From: Larus michahellis
Lineage: Eukaryota; Chordata; Aves; Charadriiformes; Laridae
NCBI RefSeq assembly: GCF_964199755.1
Contig: NC_133901.1
Location: 28,608,397-28,672,396 of the forward strand
Direction: 5' to 3'
Length of the DNA: 64,000 nt
The notes under the pieces are model-generated. The model was not told the DNA's origin. It did not search any database and worked only from the letters and a program-made list of their open reading frames with translations. The translations under genes and the position numbers were made by a program. Positions within the stretch are counted from its first letter, which is position 1. Each line of letters starts with the position of its first letter. Of the stretch, positions 59,835-64,000 are shown piece by piece.

Positions 59835-62800
59835 GGGGCACCTCAGCCATAACACCTCCTTGGAAAAGGTGTTGGAGTGGATGAGCGATGAAGTCTGGTT
59901 TCCCACTGAGATGTGGTGGAAAAGGAAGGATGTGAAGGAAAGAGTCAGTGGGAAGCGGTGAATAACCGCGGGTCAGGAACTTCACCTCCTTGCGCAGCCC
60001 AAGCAACAGGAGAGATGTCTCTGTAACCCATGGTCTGAAAATGATTAAACAACAAAGAAAAGGTAGAAAACCTTTTGGAAAACTTGAGAACAAAACTCTC
60101 ACGGGCAATGGATTGCCACATAATTTGGCAACGGTGTGCAAATACCCCCATGGACAGAAAAATCCCTGAGAATCTGCTGCAGCAGATTAAGGTAGAACAA
60201 GGACCCTGCCTGGAAGCAAAACCCAGGCAAAACAACAATCAGGCATGATATTAAGTGTGAGGCTGATTATTCACTTGAACAAATACTGATGAGTTGGAAA
60301 ACTCTTTGATGTTTTCGAGCCAAATGACTTTGTGGCCCATACGTTTTAGTAAAGTAAAAATCATTAGCCTGATTACAGGCATAACAGTGTAAATGTTGTG
60401 TACCCTGTGTCTGGCCATTACCGTGTCTGGTATTATGAAGAATTAAAGTCATATTCTTCTACAAACCATTCTGCAACATTTATGTGTCTCATTAACATCT
60501 TTACAAAAGGGGCCTGAGAGGTGCATTTATTATTTCTTTTTAAGCAGCAACGTCTCCACAGCACGACCAGTGCTTGCACTGATGCTTGGGAGTACTTCCA
60601 AGCAACAGACCTCGGTATTTCCAATGCAACAAGCAACAGATACAACCGAAATTGGTTCTAGGGTTTAGTCTCTGTGTCCTTGCTGAGACACCCCATCCAC
60701 CACATCATGCCTTCAGGCTCTGGGAGCCTGGCCTCAGGGGGCAAAGGCTCTGCACGCACTGAAATCCACCACGGCTCAGTATTGGTTACAAGAGCAACCA
60801 AAACCCTGGGTTTGGTGGGTAGTAACCAAAAATTGCACCAGCTCTGTGGAAGCAACAGGACAAGCAACGGTCCTTACTGATTTGCAGTTGTTTTTTTGTG
60901 AAGAGGTGACGGTTTGCCCAAAAAGGGCTGGAGCTGGCCATTTTGTACATCTGCTAAAAGCCCCAGCTGTGGTTTCTTGCATCTTTGGATTGCTGTATTT
61001 GACTGAGAGAACACCACGGTCAAATAAGGGCAAAGTCTCTAAATAAAAGCTGTTTAAATTCCAACAAATAACAAATATGCTGACTCTGGAGGTTGACTGA
61101 TTGCAAATTATTTGTATTTTGTAGCTTGTGTTTTCAGCTCTACCAAACTCATAGACAGTACCATCCCACACCTAGTTGTAAGCAACTGGAACCATTTAAC
61201 CATTTAATGGTATTTTGATTGCTTCTCACAAAGCATTTTGCAATTTATCAATCAGCTTGCTTTCCAAATATCTCATTCCTGCTCTTCCTCTTTGATCACT
61301 GAGAATGGCCGTGTATGGATAAAACTTTTCTGAGACATTTACAATGTATCTGCTTGAAATTACAGAGAAATTAATGCTTGGAGAGTTCTCTGGAGTCTGA
61401 ATTTCTAATTCCCGTGAGCTGGTAGGGGGTATTTTTGCCCTTATTTTATTTAGATTGACTCAGCACCAGGTTTTTTCGTTTCTATTTTCTCGGTCTGTTG
61501 CAGCAGGGTTGTTAGGATTCAGCTCACAGAGACTTGTAACAGGAGAGCCATCAGCTGTGCTCGATCTCAGAAGGAGAGGATCAAAAAAGTCAGGGCAATA
61601 CTGGGGAAGAGGAGCCGCTGAGGCAAGAAAAGCGATGTGTGAATTATAACTGGGCTTCCGCATTCTTAAAATGGGGGAGATGTGGCCCCTTCCTCCCTCA
61701 CAGGGCTGCACCTGGAGGACATCAGATAAGGGTCTGTCCCAGGCCACAGACCCTCTACCTCAAGGGCTCAGTTATATTTCCAAGGCAGAAGAAAAATAAT
61801 TACTTGCCAAACAGAGAGGTAACAACTAGACTGACCAGAGTGGTGAACCACCAGTGGGGTTTTTTTTTGTCTCAGGCAAAGAAGACAAATGCCGTGTATC
61901 ACCCAGTCGCTAAGAGCGAGCTGCCGACTCCCAAGCTTAGCACCCAGCACACTTCCTCAGCGGGGAAAGGAGTCGTTACACAAGACGGAATGAGGCAAAT
62001 GAAGTTTTCGTTGTGGATGAAGAGCGAGAAAATCTACTGACAGCCAGCTCAACGGGCTGATGAAACAGCAGCCCCAGGGAGACTCTTCAAAGGTTCTTTC
62101 GGTTATCTAATGAAGTGTGGTTGAGTTTTGACCCCTCAGCTTCAGTGCCTGAGGTTTTCTGTGAGTGTTTCAGGTCTCGCTCCTATCCCTGAGCTCATTG
62201 ACTACTCAGAGAATTTTTTAAATCATATTTCCCTAGATTTGTAATGGTTTTCTTTCTCGCTGTGTGAAAGGCCACGCAACTGACAGAACAAATTCATCAT
62301 ATGGTGAAGCTGGGAGACGAACCAAGCCCAGGAGCCCACTGGAAGCACCGGGAACAGGAGGGGACCTCAGCCAGCTTGAGCAAACCACATCCCCAGGCAC
62401 CGCTTGGTGAACAAGGCTCTGGCATTTACCAGTTCCCACGGCACTTGTAACAACAGCAGGTTAAAGAAATCAGTTTTATTTAGAGAGAAGGGACTTCTCT
62501 TAAAACTTTTGACTGAGTTCTTTTAAACCACAGTGGATAACGCACCATACTGCACGGCATGTTGCTGCACTGGCCAGGGCTCCCGTTGCCCTCATTAGCA
62601 AAGTTTTACCCTTTGCAAAATGCAGGTTTGCTCCCCCTTCTCCAGAGGTTACTGCCAGGAGCACGGCTTCTCCCCCCTCCCTCCCTCCTGACCCCCATCT
62701 GGGGACCTGCCCTCCCGCACCCGACCCCAGCAGCAGCCCTGAGACCACAGCTGGGGAAAAGCAATGACAGAGAAATGCATTTTTGGCTCCACTTCGCAAT

Positions 62801-62970
62801 TTAAATTAAGGAGAAGGACCCGGGCAGGCAGCCCCCAGCCGCTGCTCTGCGTGTGGCTGCAGGTCCCTGGCTCAGATCACCGACACCGGTGGTATTGCTG
62901 CAGTCCTCCGTGCTGGCACGGGACTGACGGCAAACGACACTGCGTCAGCCTGCGATATCATAAAAACACC
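59835..62970. other. Gene-free sequence before the IL1RAP 3' end
   Basis: No gene recognised. I searched for the canonical last exon of IL1RAP (ordinary TIR C-terminus ending near Ser-Ser-Leu-Lys-Asn-Val) on the minus strand and did not find it. GC content rises from about 62.6 kb towards the IL1RAP exon. A distal minus-strand AATAAA (TTTATT at 62475-62480) is a possible second polyadenylation signal. Confidence 0.5.
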
Positions 62971-62974
62971 TTAG

Positions 62975-63034
62975 CTGAGGCTGCAGTGAGTTTATTTGGC
63001 CGGCCCAGCACCCACGGTGCCGTCAGCCTCTTGG
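62975..63034 (-). other. IL1RAP: Short 3' UTR of the IL1RAP neuronal-type last exon
   Basis: Minus-strand sequence after the stop codon runs only 38 nt to a canonical AATAAA, with a GT/T-rich stretch (aaggtgttttta) downstream. Cleavage would fall near 62970-62980. A longer form using the signal at 62475-62480 is possible. Confidence 0.55.
62991..62996 (-). terminator. IL1RAP: Polyadenylation signal AATAAA, IL1RAP neuronal exon
   Basis: TTTATT on the + strand, AATAAA on the coding strand, 38 nt past the stop codon, with a GT/T-rich element about 20-30 nt further on. Confidence 0.6.
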
Positions 63035-63759
63035 CTAGAGCACGTAGAAGTCGTTGTTGTTGGACAGGTCGCTGTAATGGCAGAGGGCGAGAGCGGGAGC
63101 CTGTGCCGGCGGGGGCTCGGGTCGACTTCTGCCCTGAACCCCCTGCGCCGCAGGCCTGCCCGAGCCCGGCTTGCAGAGATGAGTGTCCCACCTGGGCTCG
63201 GCCACAGCCTGGTGCTTGCGCTTGAGTCTACTGCTGCCATTGCAATAGGTCCCACAACACCGGCACGTCAAGAAGTGCTTGGCTCGGTGTTTGGCCTTTG
63301 ACTCAGGGGTCGAGGCTGTCCCCCCGGGAGTGAGAGTCCCCGCCGTGGTGCCCCGTGGGTCGGGCTGCCCTTTCAACCGGCTCCTTCTCCTCTGGACAGG
63401 GTCCAGGCTGATGTCCGACTGGGAGGAGCAGCTCTCGTTCCAGCCGGAGCCGGCGCTGAGGCTGCGCAGCGGCAGGGCGAGCCGCAACGCCTTCCAGAAC
63501 TGGGAGCCGGAGCGCTTGGACTTCTCCCCCTTCCAGGTGACGAAGGAGACGGACTCCTTCAGCTGGAGGATGCTGGGGTGAGTGCACTGCAGCGGCCTGT
63601 ACTCCACCACAATGAGCTTGGTGGCGATGGCGTTCTGGCACATGATGCCCAGCTTGAACTCCAGCAGGCTGATGCTCTTCTCCGTCAAGTAATCGGGACT
63701 CAGGACAACGATCATCCTGCGACTCCTCTGGATGAAGTCGAACACGGCTTCAGTGGTAT
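63035..63759 (-). CDS. IL1RAP: IL1RAP alternative last coding exon (exon 12b, IL-1RAcPb C-terminus), partial gene
   Basis: The exon starts after a minus-strand acceptor (ctcttacactcttag) in phase 1 and encodes about 240 residues to TAG at 63037-63035. It opens TTEAVFDFIQRSRRMIVVLS, the second half of a cytoplasmic TIR domain, with SPDYLTEKSISLLEFKLGIM and the box 3 region GSQFWKALRLALPLRSL. A basic, Ser-rich tail follows, with WNESCSSQSDISLD, a Cys cluster (CRCCGTYC) and the terminus DLSNNNDFYVL. From memory this is the mammalian brain isoform IL-1RAcPb, not the canonical exon 12 and not IL1RAPL1/2. IL1RAP is the shared co-receptor for IL-1, IL-33 and IL-36 receptors; the b form is described as neuronal and signals differently from the canonical one. 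The extracellular, membrane and first TIR exons lie beyond 64000. The tail is more GC- and Pro-rich than the mammalian one. Confidence 0.93.
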
Positions 63760-64000
63760 CTAAGAGTGTAAGAGCAGAGGAATTGGGGTGCACAAGGGGG
63801 AGGGAGCGGGGAGAGAAAAGCTGAAGGAAGCTGTTTGGTGGCATACCTGCACAGATCCCCCCTCCCACAGAGGGAAACCTGGCACAAGCCCAGTGACTTT
63901 CAACTTGCCCACGCTCCTGCTGGCAGGGACTACAGGAGCAATAGCAGCATTTTTGCTTTGCAGTGGGTTTTTGAGAAGGCTGAAGTGGTAAACGAGAAGC
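63760..64000 (-). other. IL1RAP: IL1RAP intron sequence upstream of exon 12b
   Basis: From the acceptor at 63760-63761 to the window edge there is no second exon. The coding frame stays open by chance to an ATG at 63868, but those residues do not match the receptor. The canonical exon 12 is expected further right. Confidence 0.7.

Noticed and set aside
62500..62804. Overlapping open frames just downstream of IL1RAP as a canonical exon 12
   Set aside because: None contains the canonical TIR box 3 or C-terminus; they are compositional.
63303..63641. Second minus-strand frame (112 codons) in the IL1RAP exon, and plus-strand frames over it
   Set aside because: Shadows of a GC-rich coding exon; the frame reading the TIR domain is the real one.
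63035..63759. IL1RAPL1 or IL1RAPL2 as the identity of the TIR exon
   Set aside because: Their TIR C-termini and tails differ, while this exon matches the IL1RAP brain-isoform tail, and GMNC is the expected neighbour of IL1RAP.
1..64000. tRNA, rRNA, snoRNA or endogenous retrovirus sequences
   Set aside because: No convincing B-box cloverleaf, rRNA match, paired LTRs or gag/pol reading frames were found by eye; a tRNAscan and Infernal run would be needed to exclude small RNAs.

Overview
This is vertebrate nuclear DNA, almost certainly from a bird. The one young-looking interspersed repeat (about 29.4-29.9 kb) is a 5'-truncated CR1 LINE of the avian type, coding genes are split into exons with GT-AG introns, and the two recognisable genes match the amniote IL1RAP-GMNC neighbourhood (human 3q28) in order and orientation. 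I cannot name the species.

Layout. 1-7.7 kb: no gene recognised; one ancient MIR-like repeat at about 3.6-3.8 kb. 7.7-8.65 kb: a GC- and CpG-rich island with a housekeeping-type promoter layout (CRE, CCAAT, YY1-like site) but no recognised gene. 9.93-18.27 kb: the complete GMNC gene (geminin coiled-coil domain-containing protein 1, GEMC1) on the + strand. It has five coding exons (10139-10141, 11014-11173, 11294-11379, 12781-12897, 14432-15076) that join in frame to a predicted 336-residue protein, followed by a probable 3.2 kb 3' UTR. A second CpG island covers exons 2 and 3. 18.3-62.97 kb: a gene-poor interval of about 45 kb with an orphan CpG-rich segment (19.7-20.0 kb), decayed CR1-type LINE fragments and much unique AT-rich DNA. 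62.97-63.76 kb: on the - strand, the alternative last coding exon ('exon 12b') of IL1RAP, encoding the C-terminal half of the TIR domain and the long tail of the neuronal isoform IL-1RAcPb. The rest of IL1RAP lies beyond the right edge.

GMNC and IL1RAP are convergent and have no known shared pathway. GMNC is a nuclear regulator that starts the multiciliated-cell programme; IL1RAP is a membrane co-receptor for IL-1-family cytokines. I found no RNA genes, CRISPR arrays or prokaryotic elements. Most open reading frames outside these two genes look like chance or GC-rich shadows. The best unexplained signals are the orphan CpG promoter at 8.1 kb, a fully open 451-nt candidate exon with strong splice sites at 24777-25227, a candidate 'poison' exon inside GMNC intron 4, and the very short 3' UTR of the IL1RAP neuronal exon. 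All coordinates were read by eye; no database search was possible.
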